64,000 bases of DNA from Actinomadura montaniterrae. GTDB lineage: Bacteria > Actinomycetota > Actinomycetes > Streptosporangiales > Streptosporangiaceae. Every line of letters begins with the position of its first letter. The stretch's first letter is position 1. A program made the position numbers and the translations under genes. The notes under the pieces are model-generated. The model ran no database searches. It had not been told where the DNA came from and saw only the letters and a program-made list of their open reading frames with translations. The stretch lies in NCBI RefSeq assembly GCF_008923365.1, contig NZ_WBMR01000015.1:1-64000 (forward strand), given 5' to 3'. Below are positions 41,107 to 50,288 of the stretch, piece by piece.

Positions 41107-42033
41107 TCAGCCGTTCGGGCAGGTGTCCAAGTATTTCGCGATGTTCGCGTCGGGCTTCGGCGCCGGGCACAGGAACTGGTCGTAGCGGGCGTCATTGTCG
41201 ACGAACCGCTTCATCCACGCGATGGAGTACTTCGCGATGGTGGTGTTCGGCGACACGAATGTCATGTGGCCGGCGTTCTTCAGCAGCAGGTACGCCTTTT
41301 CCGGCGCCGTCTTGACGTTGTTGTAGTACGACTCGGCCATCGACGACGCGGGCGCGATGAAGTCGTTGTCCGCGCCCATGATCAGCGTCGGGGTCCTGAT
41401 GTTCGGGAAGCTGTAGTTGGTGTCCCAGGGCGCGAGCGGGATGTCGGCCTTGAGGGACGGCCGCTTGTTCGCGGCCTCGAGCGTCCCGCCGCCGCCCATG
41501 GAATGGCCCATGACGGCGGTTCGGGACGCGTCGACGCGGTTCTTGACGCTGCTCTTGCCGGTCAGCCAGTCGAGGGCGGCGAGCAGCTGGTCGCCGCGCG
41601 AGGCGGGGACGTCGAGGAGGCTGTCGGTCTCCAGCGTCATGACGACGAAGCCCTGCGAGGCCAGCCGCGGCCCGTACCAGGAGATCCACGCCTCGGGGGA
41701 GACGAAGCCGGGCGAGACGACGATGGCGCCGAACGTGCCCTGGCTCAGGTCGGTGGGCGCGTAGACGGTGCCCTTGTTGAATCCGGTGCCGCTGCCCGCC
41801 GGAACGGGGATCGTCTCGATGGCGAACGGGCCCTTCTCCGCGGTGATGCTCGCCTCGGTCGGCGCGGGACCGCGCTGGTACGGATTGTCGGCGGCGCGTC
41901 GCACGGCCGCGCGTTCCGCGGCCGCGGGTCCGGCCGGCGCCGCGGCGCTCGCGGGCGGGGCCAGTGCCGCGCCCGCGGCGATGAGGGAGGCGGCGGAGAG
42001 GAGCCGGAACGAATGCGCGAGATTCCTGTGCAT
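41107..42033 (-). CDS. Secreted polyester hydrolase (cutinase/type I PET hydrolase family)
   Basis: 308 residues with a signal peptide ending near ASA (about 30). The mature protein begins with the hallmark NPYQRGPAPTEASI. Catalytic triad: Ser178 in GHSMGGGG, Asp224 in GADNDFIAP, His256 in NAGHMTF. Substrate-cleft residues align with Thermobifida cutinases: Phe110 (SPGF, usually Tyr), Met179, and Trp203 (LAPW). The C-terminal disulfide is Cys289-Cys305, and the KYSIAWMKRFVDND block is intact. Family members hydrolyse cutin-like polyesters, tributyrin and PET. The gene is monocistronic. PET activity itself is inference. Confidence 0.93.
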   Translation of the reverse strand: MHRNLAHSFRLLSAASLIAAGAALAPPASAAAPAGPAAAERAAVRRAADNPYQRGPAPTEASITAEKGPFAIETIPVPAGSGTGFNKGTVYAPTDLSQGTFGAIVVSPGFVSPEAWISWYGPRLASQGFVVMTLETDSLLDVPASRGDQLLAALDWLTGKSSVKNRVDASRTAVMGHSMGGGGTLEAANKRPSLKADIPLAPWDTNYSFPNIRTPTLIMGADNDFIAPASSMAESYYNNVKTAPEKAYLLLKNAGHMTFVSPNTTIAKYSIAWMKRFVDNDARYDQFLCPAPKPDANIAKYLDTCPNG

Positions 42034-42182
42034 CGGGGGGCGTGCCCTTCACTGGACGGAACCGCGGCGGGTGGGTGTCCGCGGGTGCCAGAATTGTGGG
42101 CCGCGCCGCCGCCGGGCGCTGCTTAAGCGGCGACGCCTTAAATTCGGGGCGCTTATAGCGAAGTTACAAACGCGGGGGCAAC

Positions 42183-42218
42183 GGAGAGGGGCCACTCCCC
42201 CCAGAGTGACCCCTCTCC
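42183..42218 (-). terminator. Long hairpin upstream of the hydrolase
   Basis: GGAGAGGGG-C-CACTC (42183-42197) pairs with GAGTG-A-CCCCTCTCC (42204-42218), one mismatch, loop CCCCCA. It could end read-through from the SARP gene before the hydrolase promoter. Confidence 0.55.
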
Positions 42219-42512
42219 CCCCGTTCCGCGGGCCGGCCCGATACGCGCACTGGGGACGGCCGCTCCCCCCGAAGCGGCTTCGGCGCGGGGCGCCCGGCGG
42301 ATGAGAAGAAGGTAGCGAGCCCCTCGCCCGCCGTTCGAGGCTTCAACCGTGCCTGTCGATGAACGGTACACGGTGTGCGACGAACGGACCACGCTCCGCA
42401 TCGGCCATCCCTCTGTCCCGCGCGCGGACTCCCGTCCCGCACGGGCGGTTCGGCGCGGAGCGGGATGTAAGCGAGGTGTAATCGGCCCCGCCTACCGTTG
42501 CCGCGTGGAGAT

Positions 42513-42530
42513 CGGCCGGGAGACCGGCCG
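42513..42530 (-). terminator. GNRA-type hairpin after the SARP gene
   Basis: CGGCCGG-GAGA-CCGGCCG: a perfect 7-bp stem closed by a GAGA tetraloop, 43 bases beyond the stop of the leftward SARP gene. Confidence 0.6.
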
Positions 42531-42572
42531 GCGGGCCGGCGGGCCGCACGGGGGTGGGCCCGCAGGCCGCCG

Positions 42573-45500
42573 TCACCACAGCAGGTGCGCGGCCGTCCCG
42601 TCCTCGGTCGGGACGCCGAGCGCGCCGAAGATCTCCAGCGCCTCGCGGCGCGGGTCGGCCGCGCCGCCGGCGTCCTCGCCGGACACCTGAAGGAGGGCAC
42701 CGAGCAGGAAGAGGCATTTGGCCCGCCAGAGCGGCACCGAGACCTCGGTCGCCAGCGCCAGCGCGCGCTCCAGCAGCCGCCGCGCCGAGAGGAGGTCACC
42801 GCGGTCCCAGTACAGGTCGCCGAGCACGTACATGATGCGCGCGCGCATCAGCGGGTCGCCGCGCTCCTCGGCGAGCCGCAGCGCCAGCCGCAGCGACCGC
42901 TCGGCCTCCTCGGTGCGGCCGAGCGCGAAGCTGGTGCAGCCGAGGCCGTGCGCGGCGTACATGCCGACGAGCCGGCTGCCCGCCGCGGTGCCCGCCTCGT
43001 GGATGTGCTCGAACAGCGGCTGGGCCTCGCCGGGGCGGCCGAGGGCGAGCAACGCCTGCCCGATCCAGTACACCGCCTGCAGCTCGACGCCGGTGTAGCG
43101 GGCGCGGCGCGCCAGGTCACGCGCCATGGTGAGCACGCCGAGCGCGTCGCCGGCGTCGCCGCGCTCGTACTGCGCGCAGCCGATCACCAGGACGGCGTGC
43201 GACTCGCCCGCGACGTCGCCGACGCGCTGGAACAGCTCGCGGGCCCGCCGGCCGTCGGCCTCGGCGTCGCCGAACCGGCCCGTCATCCGGTGCACGGTCG
43301 CGAGCTGGCGGAGCGCGAGCGCGGTGCCGTGCGGGTTCTCCGTCTCCTCGAAAAGCCGCAGCGCCTCCCGGACGGACCGCAGCGCCCGGTCGTAGTCGCG
43401 GCGCGCGCACGCCAGCTCCGTGGTGCGCTCCAGCAGCGCCGCCTCGCCGCGCAGGTCGCCCGCCGCCCGCACGACCGGCAGCGCGTCCGCGACGACCTGC
43501 TGCCAGTCGTCGGTGTAGTGCGCGGGCTGGAACAGGATGGACGAGCGGACCGCGATCTCCCAGGCCAGCCCGTCCTCGCCGAGCCGGGCGGCCTGCCGGA
43601 CCGCGGTGGTGAGCCCGAACCGCTCGTCCTCGAACCAGTCGGGGGCCTGCGCGAGCGTCCGCTCCACGACCGCCTCGTCCAGCGGGTACCGGACGGCGCG
43701 GCCCGCGGCGAGGCAGTCGCCGCCGCCCGTGACCAGCTCCACGACCCGGTCGGTGAGCGCCAGCAGGCCGCCGAGGGCGCGGCGCAGCGCCTCGGTGCGC
43801 TCGTCCGGGCCGTCCTGCTCCAGGCACAGCTCGCGGGCGTGGTCGCGGACGAGGTCGTGGAACCGGTAGCGGACCGCGCCGGGCATCGCGGGCCGCCCCT
43901 GCGCGGTGCGGAGCTGCGCGTCGAGGAGCTGCGCGTCGACGAGCGTCTCCAGCAGCTCGGCGACCTCGGCGGGCGGGCGGTCCAGCAGCGCGGCGGCGGT
44001 CCAGCAGGCGAAGTCGGGGGCGTCGAGGAGGCCGAGCAGCCGGTACAGCCGCCGCGCGTCGGCGCCGAGCCCCCGGTAGCTGAGGTGCAGGGTGGTGCGG
44101 ACGCTGAGGCCGCGCTGCGTCAGCTCGTCCAGCCGGCCCTGCTCGCGCATCCGGCGGACGAACCCGGCGATGCTCCAGTGCGCCTTCGCGGCGAGGCGGG
44201 CGCCGGCGACGCGCAGCGCGAGCGGCAGGTGCCCGCACATGCGGGCGAGTTCCGCGGCGGCCTCCGGCTCGGCGGCGAGCCGGTCCCGTCCGACGATGTG
44301 CACGAGCAGGTCGACGGCCTGCGCGGGGGTCAGCACGTCCAGCTCGATGAGGCGGGCGCCGGGCAGCGCGGTGAGCCGGGTGCGGCTGGTGATGACGGCG
44401 CGGGACAGCCGCCCGCCCGGCAGCAGCGGCTCGACCTGCGTCTCGTCGGCGGCGTTGTCGAGGACGACGAGGATGCGCCGGTCGGCGAGGAGGCTGCGGT
44501 ACAGCGCGGCGCGCTCGCCTGGGCTCTCCGGCACGGCGGCGGCGTTGACGCCGAGCGCTCGCAGGAACCGGCCGAGGACCTCGGCGGGGTCGGCGGGATC
44601 GCGTTCGGCGCCGCGCAGGTCCACGAAGAGCTGGCCGTCGGGGAAGGCGTCGCGGATGCGGTGCGCGATGTGCACGGCCAGGGTCGTCTTGCCGATCCCG
44701 CCCATCCCGGCGACGGCCGACACCGACACGGGCTCGTTGCCGTCGCCGGCGGTCAGCAGCGCGAGCATGCTGTCGATCTGGTCGCCGCGCCCGGTGAAGT
44801 CGGGCACGGCGGGCGGCAGCTGGCTCGGCCGCGCCGGGGGGACGCGGTCGCCGTCCCGGCCCGCGTCGGCCTCGGAGCCGTCGTCGGTCTCGTCCCGCGG
44901 CGGTTCGGCGGGGCCCGGCGCGCCGGCGGTCTCCTGGCGCAGCACGCGGACGTGGACGTCGCGCAGCTCGGGCCCGGGGTCGACGCCGAGCTGGTCGAGC
45001 AGCCGGACCCGCGCCTCCTCGTAGGCCTCCAGCGCCTCGGCCTGCCGCCCGCACGACGCGAGCACCTCGATCCAGACGGTGAGGAGCTGCTCGTCGAGCG
45101 GGTGGGCGCGCACCAGCGGGCTGAGGTGCGGCAGCGCGCGCTCGGGCGAACCCGCGCCGAGCACCGTCCGGGCGTGCTCCATCGTCGCCTCGACGCGCTC
45201 GCGTTCCAGCCGGTCGACGGCGGCCTGGTCGACGGAGTCGGGCGACACGTCCTCCAGCGCGCGGCCCCGCCACAGCCCGAGCGCGCGCTCCAGCGCACCG
45301 GCGCGCCGGTCGGCCGGCAGCATGGCCGCGTCGGCGACCGCGCGGCGGAACGCGGCCGCGTCGATGTCGGCGCCCGGCAGCTCCAGCGCGTACCCGTTGG
45401 TGGTGCGGACGACCTCGACGCCCGGCCCCGCGGTCTCGGTCAGCCAGCGGCGCAGCCGGTAGACGGCGACGGCCAGCGTCGAGTCGGAGATGACGGTCTC

Positions 45501-45716
45501 GCGGGCGCCCCACAGCAGCGACTTGAGCGTGTCGTCGCCGAGGCCGGACAGCCCGGCGAGCCAGGCGACGGCGAGCGCGCCGAGCAGCGCGCGGGCGATG
45601 CCGGAGGAGGGCAGCGTCCGCCGGCCGGCGCGCTCCACGCCGACCCGGCCGAGCACGACGATCCGGACGTGCTCGCGCTCCCGGTCAGACCCGCGCTCGG
45701 TGCGCATGTCCGTCAC
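42573..45716 (-). CDS. AfsR/SARP family regulator (SARP-BTAD-NB-ARC-TPR)
   Basis: 1047 residues. N-terminal OmpR-type DNA-binding domain (about 18-112; TLAVAVYRLRRWL), BTAD helical domain (about 119-262), linker, and NB-ARC ATPase with P-loop GMGGIGKTT and Walker B ILVVLDN. About ten TPR-like helices fill the C-terminal third (LFEETENPHGTALALRQLAT, RLAEERGDPLMRARIMYVLG). Full-length AfsR-type proteins activate secondary-metabolite genes or pleiotropic targets. No biosynthetic cluster lies in the window, so it is either a distant-acting or global regulator. An ATG at 45707 is an alternative start. Confidence 0.92.
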   Translation of the reverse strand: MTDMRTERGSDREREHVRIVVLGRVGVERAGRRTLPSSGIARALLGALAVAWLAGLSGLGDDTLKSLLWGARETVISDSTLAVAVYRLRRWLTETAGPGVEVVRTTNGYALELPGADIDAAAFRRAVADAAMLPADRRAGALERALGLWRGRALEDVSPDSVDQAAVDRLERERVEATMEHARTVLGAGSPERALPHLSPLVRAHPLDEQLLTVWIEVLASCGRQAEALEAYEEARVRLLDQLGVDPGPELRDVHVRVLRQETAGAPGPAEPPRDETDDGSEADAGRDGDRVPPARPSQLPPAVPDFTGRGDQIDSMLALLTAGDGNEPVSVSAVAGMGGIGKTTLAVHIAHRIRDAFPDGQLFVDLRGAERDPADPAEVLGRFLRALGVNAAAVPESPGERAALYRSLLADRRILVVLDNAADETQVEPLLPGGRLSRAVITSRTRLTALPGARLIELDVLTPAQAVDLLVHIVGRDRLAAEPEAAAELARMCGHLPLALRVAGARLAAKAHWSIAGFVRRMREQGRLDELTQRGLSVRTTLHLSYRGLGADARRLYRLLGLLDAPDFACWTAAALLDRPPAEVAELLETLVDAQLLDAQLRTAQGRPAMPGAVRYRFHDLVRDHARELCLEQDGPDERTEALRRALGGLLALTDRVVELVTGGGDCLAAGRAVRYPLDEAVVERTLAQAPDWFEDERFGLTTAVRQAARLGEDGLAWEIAVRSSILFQPAHYTDDWQQVVADALPVVRAAGDLRGEAALLERTTELACARRDYDRALRSVREALRLFEETENPHGTALALRQLATVHRMTGRFGDAEADGRRARELFQRVGDVAGESHAVLVIGCAQYERGDAGDALGVLTMARDLARRARYTGVELQAVYWIGQALLALGRPGEAQPLFEHIHEAGTAAGSRLVGMYAAHGLGCTSFALGRTEEAERSLRLALRLAEERGDPLMRARIMYVLGDLYWDRGDLLSARRLLERALALATEVSVPLWRAKCLFLLGALLQVSGEDAGGAADPRREALEIFGALGVPTEDGTAAHLLW

Positions 45717-45875
45717 TCCCGACGTCGCCTCCGGTGCACAGTGAACTCCACCATTTGATCAAAGTCACGGCGGGTCCGGTGCGGGTATTTCTGCACGGTC
45801 GTGCGAAAAAAGTGCCGCGGCGGAGCCGCCGCCCGCCGTTTGACAGGATGGTCACCGAGCGCGGAAGGAGATCGG

Positions 45876-46403
45876 ATGGCGGGACAGGTGCGGCCGATCA
45901 CGCTGGTCGGGACGCCGGTCCTGCACCGGGCGTGCCGGCCGGTGCAGGAGTTCGACGCGGCGCTGGCGGAGCTCGCCGACGACATGTTCGCCAGCATGTA
46001 CGCGGCGGAGGGCGTGGGCCTCGCCGGCAACCAGATCGGCGTCGACCTGCGGATATTCGTCTACGACTGCCCCGACGAGGACGGCGAGCGGCACAAGGGG
46101 ACGGTGGTGAACCCGGTGCTGGAGCTGCCCGATCTGGCGGACCGGCGGCTCGACGACAGTGAGGAGGGGTGCCTGTCGGTGCCGGGCCCGCACGCCCGCG
46201 TCGCCCGTCCCGACCACGCCACCGTGCGCGGCTTCGACGTCAAGGGAAACCCGGTCATGGTCGAGGGGACGGGCCTGCTCGCGCGCTGCCTCCAGCACGA
46301 GACCGACCACCTCGAAGGCAAGGTCTACATCGACCGGCTCTCGGCCCGCGCGCGCAAGAAGGTCCTCAAGGAGTACGAGGAACTCCGCGCGTCGGGCGAA
46401 TAA
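45876..46403 (+). CDS. def: Peptide deformylase
   Basis: 175 residues. Motif 1 is GVGLAGNQ (46-53; the consensus second Ala is Gly here), motif 2 EEGCLSVP with Cys99 as metal ligand, motif 3 QHETDHLEG with His141, Glu142 and His145. It removes formyl groups from nascent proteins. GGAAGGAG stands eight bases before the ATG. It is not in a def-fmt operon, which suggests a second copy; amplified def genes sometimes accompany antibiotic resistance, but no such cluster is visible. Confidence 0.93.
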   Translation: MAGQVRPITLVGTPVLHRACRPVQEFDAALAELADDMFASMYAAEGVGLAGNQIGVDLRIFVYDCPDEDGERHKGTVVNPVLELPDLADRRLDDSEEGCLSVPGPHARVARPDHATVRGFDVKGNPVMVEGTGLLARCLQHETDHLEGKVYIDRLSARARKKVLKEYEELRASGE

Positions 46404-46404
46404 G

Positions 46405-48018
46405 TCATGGCGCCCAGACGGGCAGGTGCAGCGCCGACGGGTGCCCGGCGCCGCGCAGCACCTCGATGCGGACGCGGCGCGACGCGACGGCCCGTCCGGC
46501 GGGCTCGCCGCGCCCGTGGTTGCGGGCGAAGCGCGGGAACGCGCCGCCCGCGAGCATGACGCGCGGCCGGTGGCCGCGCCGGAACCGGTAGCCGGTCGGG
46601 TGCATCTCGATCTCCGCCGCGACGACCTCGCCCGGCGCGGCGTCGATGCGGAGCATCCCGTCGGTGACGTTGCGGGACGCGCCGTCCGGGCCGACGTCGC
46701 AGAGCCGGACGAACAGGTCGGCGTGCCCGGTGTCCGTCCGGACGTGGAACGCCGCCGACACCGGCCCGATCAGGTCGAGGTCGCGGTCGAGGCGGGCGCC
46801 GGTCAGCACGGCGACGTCGCCGCGCGCCTCGATCCGGCCGTTGTCGCGCTGCCCGCCCCGGCCGGGCGCCAGCAGCGGCCCGCCGGTGGACGGCGTCGGG
46901 TCGTACGGGTCGTAGGTGAACGCCACCGGGTCGAGCGGGCCGGACGGCTCGTCCCAGGTCAGGCCGTGGGAGAGGTACAGCGGCGCCGGGGTGGTCTCCG
47001 GCGGCGGCCACTGCTGGAAGTCGAGCCAGCGGTCCGCCTTCTGCAGGTAGAGGCGGACGGGTGCGCGCCGCAGTTCCGCCGCGTCCCCGTGGAGGTGCGC
47101 GTTCAGCCAGGACACCTGGTCGGCGAGGACGGCGCGCAGCGCCTTGGCGTCGTGCCCCCAGGGGCCGATGGTGATGCGGACCTGGCGGCCGGCGGCGTGC
47201 AGGGCGGCGAAGTCGCGGAGCTGGCCGCGTAGGAACAGGTCCCACCAGCCCGTCACCATGCTCGCGGGCGACGTGGTGGTGGCGACGCCCGCGCTGTGGT
47301 CGGTCTCCCGCCAGAACGCGGCGTTCTCGGCGTTGCCGGTGACCTCGCGTAGGAACGACTCGGCTCGCCCTATCGCGGCCATGTCTGCCTCGCCGACCGG
47401 CAGGTGCCGCATAGCGTTCCTTACGCGCCGGTTGTGGAGCGGGTGTCTCCGGTCGTCACGCGTCCCCATCAGCGACGACCACACGAGCGTGTTGTGCAGG
47501 GCGAGCGCGCCGCCCGGGTAGAAGGAGCTGACGAACTCGGACGCGGTGATGCCGAGCCCCATCGCCGCCAGCGGCGGGTCCGCGTACGGCGCGATCGCCC
47601 ACTGCGTGTAGCCGAGGTAGCTCGCCCCGGCCGTCGCGACGCGCCCGTCGCACCACGGCTGCGCCCGCACCCATTTCAGCGTCGCGAGGCCGTCCTCGCG
47701 CTCGTCGTGGAACGCGTGGAACTCGCCGCCCGACCCGTGTATCCCACGTACATTCTGTATGACGACCTGGAAGCCGCGCCGGGCGAGGACCCCGGCGAGC
47801 AGCCGGACGAGCGCCTGCCGCTTGCCGTACGGGGTCCGGATGAGCACGGCGGGCAGCGGCCCGGCGCCGCGCGGCCGGTACAGGTCCGCGACCAGCACCG
47901 CTCCGTCCGGCATGGGAACCCGCAGGTCGCGGGCCATGCCGACGTCGATGGCCGCGTCATCGGCCTCGGGGAGCCCGAGGAGGCGGTCGATGAGCCGTCC
48001 CGCCATGGACATGCGCAA
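46405..48018 (-). CDS. CocE/NonD family hydrolase (X-Pro dipeptidyl-peptidase-like)
   Basis: 537 residues. Alpha/beta hydrolase domain with nucleophile Ser133 in GASYLGYTQWA, N-terminal RTPYGK and NVRGIHGSGGEF, and the His in IGPWGH near 290. The C-terminal jelly-roll domain (about 330-535) has LTGARLDRDLDLIGPVSAAF and RFRRGHRPRVMLAGGAFPRF. Members hydrolyse esters or acyl-proline bonds (cocaine esterase, nonactin-degrading NonD). No signal peptide, so it acts in the cytosol. Convergent with the deformylase; substrate unknown. Confidence 0.9.
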   Translation of the reverse strand: MRMSMAGRLIDRLLGLPEADDAAIDVGMARDLRVPMPDGAVLVADLYRPRGAGPLPAVLIRTPYGKRQALVRLLAGVLARRGFQVVIQNVRGIHGSGGEFHAFHDEREDGLATLKWVRAQPWCDGRVATAGASYLGYTQWAIAPYADPPLAAMGLGITASEFVSSFYPGGALALHNTLVWSSLMGTRDDRRHPLHNRRVRNAMRHLPVGEADMAAIGRAESFLREVTGNAENAAFWRETDHSAGVATTTSPASMVTGWWDLFLRGQLRDFAALHAAGRQVRITIGPWGHDAKALRAVLADQVSWLNAHLHGDAAELRRAPVRLYLQKADRWLDFQQWPPPETTPAPLYLSHGLTWDEPSGPLDPVAFTYDPYDPTPSTGGPLLAPGRGGQRDNGRIEARGDVAVLTGARLDRDLDLIGPVSAAFHVRTDTGHADLFVRLCDVGPDGASRNVTDGMLRIDAAPGEVVAAEIEMHPTGYRFRRGHRPRVMLAGGAFPRFARNHGRGEPAGRAVASRRVRIEVLRGAGHPSALHLPVWAP

Positions 48019-48060
48019 CCTCCCACGAATCGGAATCCCACCGTCCCACGCCCCGGCCGG

Positions 48061-49572
48061 TCAGAGCGCGGCGAGGCGCTCGTACTCCTCCAGGACGCGC
48101 GCGAACTCGCCGGTCGGCAGCTCGCAGGCGTGCCCGTCCAGCCAGAGGTGCTCGAGCCGGACCGTCCGGACGTCCACCCGGAGATGGCAGGCGTTCCCGG
48201 TGTGCTCCCACCCGGGGCGCGCCGCGCGGACGACGTCGAGGTGGTGCCGGTGGCACTGCACGTCGTGCAGCAGGAACGCCGTCAGGACGTGCGGCGCGCC
48301 GTTCACCGCGCGGGCGGTCCCGGCGGCGCGCGAGGCGGCCGCCTCCAGGTCCACGCCCGATTCGACCAGTTCCGGGAAGAACACGCGGACGTGCTGCGCG
48401 ACGCCCTCCGCCTCCACCGGTTCGCACGGCAGCCGCACCACCGCGTCGGGGTCGACGTAGCCGTGCACCGGGACGCCCGAGACGAACGACGCCCACGCAC
48501 CCGGGACGGACGCGAGGAACCGGGCGCGGGACAGCGCGTCCCGCAGGTCGGGGACGAGCCTGTCCGCGTCGATGCCGCGCGGCATGAAGGTCTTGGTGCC
48601 GCCGCGCAGCCGCCCGCCCGCCTCGTCCAGCACGGCGAGGTCGGCCCAGCACGCGCCCGAACCGGTGCCGAGGACGCCGTGCGGGAGGCAGGCGTCGGGG
48701 TGCGGGGTGAGGCCGGCGACGTCCTCGAGGGTGGCGCGGGGCGTGCGGACGAGCGCCCAGCCGCGCGTCCGCCGGGACGTCCCGCCGAGGGCGAGCACCG
48801 CCGCCACCGGCTCGCCGCGCCGGGGCTCGCCATGTCCCGGCTCGCTGTGCCCGGGCGCGCGGTGCTGCCCGGCGGGGCGGTGCGAGTCCGCGTGGGCCTG
48901 CCGGAACGCCGCGACGACCTGCCGGAACGTCTCCGCGTCCAGGCACAGGTAGGCGCCGTTCTCGCCCTCGATGGTGGCGACGCCGACCGCGACGCCGACC
49001 CGGAACACCCGTCCCGGCCACGTCACGGCGGCGCCGGGGCGGCCGAGCTCGGCGAGCATCCAGTCCAGCCCGAGGACGAACTCGGTGTCGGCGAGGAGCC
49101 CGGCGAGCGGCTCGTTGCCCGGCGCCGGGACGCACGCGACGTCCCCGGGGCCGTCCACGCGGAACGCGACGGGCAGCTCCCGGTCCGGGACGAACCGCTC
49201 CGTGCCGGCCTGGAGGACGCCTTCGAGCATCTGCCGGTGCCGCACCGCCCCGACCTTGTCCAGGTACTCCTCCAGGCAGCGGAGCAGGACGCCGGGGTCG
49301 AGGTCGCAGGACGACCAGCCGCCGACGTCCCGCAGGTGGACGACCGCGCCGTCGAAGTCGAGCCGGTGGAAGCGGTACAGCTCCTGCCAGGGCCGGTGCC
49401 CGCCGGGCTCCGCCGCCCCCGCGCTCAGCAGGCCCTTCGCCCGGACGATCGCGGCGACGTCCTCGCCCAGGTCGTTGAGCAGGAAGTCGCGCAGCGGGGC
49501 GTGCGCCGGGTCGGTCTCGACCGCGACGCGCACGCCGTCCCCGCGGATCCGCACCGGAAGCGCCATCGCCAT
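48061..49572 (-). CDS. Unrecognised 503-residue protein
   Basis: I do not recognise this family. It is a soluble protein with clear coding character over its whole length. It has an N-terminal alpha/beta region (FLLNDLGEDVAAIVRAKGLL, RFHRLDFDGAVVHLRDVGGW), a middle part (VLGLDWMLAELGRPGAAVTW), a His/Pro/Gly-rich linker at about 235-262 (HRPAGQHRAPGHSEPGHGEP), and a C-terminal half with GTGSGACWADLAVLDEAGG and LLHDVQCHRHHLDVVRAARP. No membrane segment, Walker motif or catalytic triad was found. The start MAMALPVRIRG is one codon-choice among two. It follows the CocE gene on the same strand with a 42-base gap, so the two may be co-transcribed. Confidence 0.65.
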   Translation of the reverse strand: MAMALPVRIRGDGVRVAVETDPAHAPLRDFLLNDLGEDVAAIVRAKGLLSAGAAEPGGHRPWQELYRFHRLDFDGAVVHLRDVGGWSSCDLDPGVLLRCLEEYLDKVGAVRHRQMLEGVLQAGTERFVPDRELPVAFRVDGPGDVACVPAPGNEPLAGLLADTEFVLGLDWMLAELGRPGAAVTWPGRVFRVGVAVGVATIEGENGAYLCLDAETFRQVVAAFRQAHADSHRPAGQHRAPGHSEPGHGEPRRGEPVAAVLALGGTSRRTRGWALVRTPRATLEDVAGLTPHPDACLPHGVLGTGSGACWADLAVLDEAGGRLRGGTKTFMPRGIDADRLVPDLRDALSRARFLASVPGAWASFVSGVPVHGYVDPDAVVRLPCEPVEAEGVAQHVRVFFPELVESGVDLEAAASRAAGTARAVNGAPHVLTAFLLHDVQCHRHHLDVVRAARPGWEHTGNACHLRVDVRTVRLEHLWLDGHACELPTGEFARVLEEYERLAAL

Positions 49573-49685
49573 TCGCGTGATTATGCCGATAAGCGAAGAT
49601 CATCACTGGTATGGCGGAATGTTCGATCCCGATTCGGAACCAACCCGGCCCCTGCGGCGGCTGTAGGGCGCGCGCGGGGGCGGGC

Positions 49686-50288
49686 CTAGAGCGGCTCGTC
49701 GGCCATGTACGGCGGGGCCGGCTCGTACTGGATGTAGCGTCGCACCGCGCGCGCGTGGTCCCGCCCGTGGATGCGGCCGATCAGCCACAACGCCATGTCG
49801 ATACCGGCCGACACGCCTTGGCTCGTGACCAGGTCGCCGTCCACGACGTACCGCGCGTCCCGGACGACCGTCACGTCGCCGCGCGCCTCGAGCTGGTCCT
49901 CGGACGCCCAGTGCGTCGCGACCCTCCGCCCCTTGGCCGGGCCCGCCTCGTGCAGGAGGAACGAGCCGGTGCACACGCTCGCCGTCCAGTCGGCCCGCTC
50001 GGAGGTCTTCGCGATCCAGCCCGTCAGCGCCGCGTTGCCGATCTGCGTCACGCGGGCGCCCCGCCCGCCCGGCACCAGCAGGACGTCCAGCTCCGGGTGG
50101 TCGTCGAACGTGCAGTCCGGCACGACCCGCATCCCCTTCGCGCAGCGCACCGGCCCGGGCCGCTCCGCGACCAGCACCGCCCTGTCGTCCTGCTCCCGCA
50201 GCATCGCCGAGGCCGTGAACACCTCCCACGGCCCCGCGAAGTCCAGCTCCTCGGCGTCCTCGAACACCAGCAGCCCGTAGGTCGTCAT
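49686..50288 (-). CDS. DJ-1/PfpI family protein (isocyanide hydratase-like)
   Basis: 200 residues. Class I glutamine amidotransferase-like fold with nucleophile Cys in SVCTGSFLLHEAG, preceded by LLVPGGRGARV and an acidic residue in the DFAGPWEVF loop. The later TSQGVSAGIDMALWLI block is typical of isonitrile hydratase-like members. Its start overlaps the stop of the GlxA-type regulator by four bases, so the regulator and this enzyme-like protein are made together. Confidence 0.88.
   Translation of the reverse strand: MTTYGLLVFEDAEELDFAGPWEVFTASAMLREQDDRAVLVAERPGPVRCAKGMRVVPDCTFDDHPELDVLLVPGGRGARVTQIGNAALTGWIAKTSERADWTASVCTGSFLLHEAGPAKGRRVATHWASEDQLEARGDVTVVRDARYVVDGDLVTSQGVSAGIDMALWLIGRIHGRDHARAVRRYIQYEPAPPYMADEPL

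Larger units (their letters stand above)
42034..42572. other. 539-base intergenic region
   Basis: This stretch holds the promoter of the leftward hydrolase and two hairpins assigned below. The 100 bases before the hydrolase are AT-richer (TTTGTAACTTCGCTATAAGC, GCTTAAGC, AATTTAAGG on the minus strand). Open frames on both strands lack coding character and ribosome sites. Confidence 0.6.

Noticed and set aside
42498-45758. Long open frame of over 1000 codons opposite the SARP regulator
   Set aside because: It is the complement of a clearly conserved AfsR-type gene; its translation is low-complexity Arg/Gly/Val/Pro without any domain.
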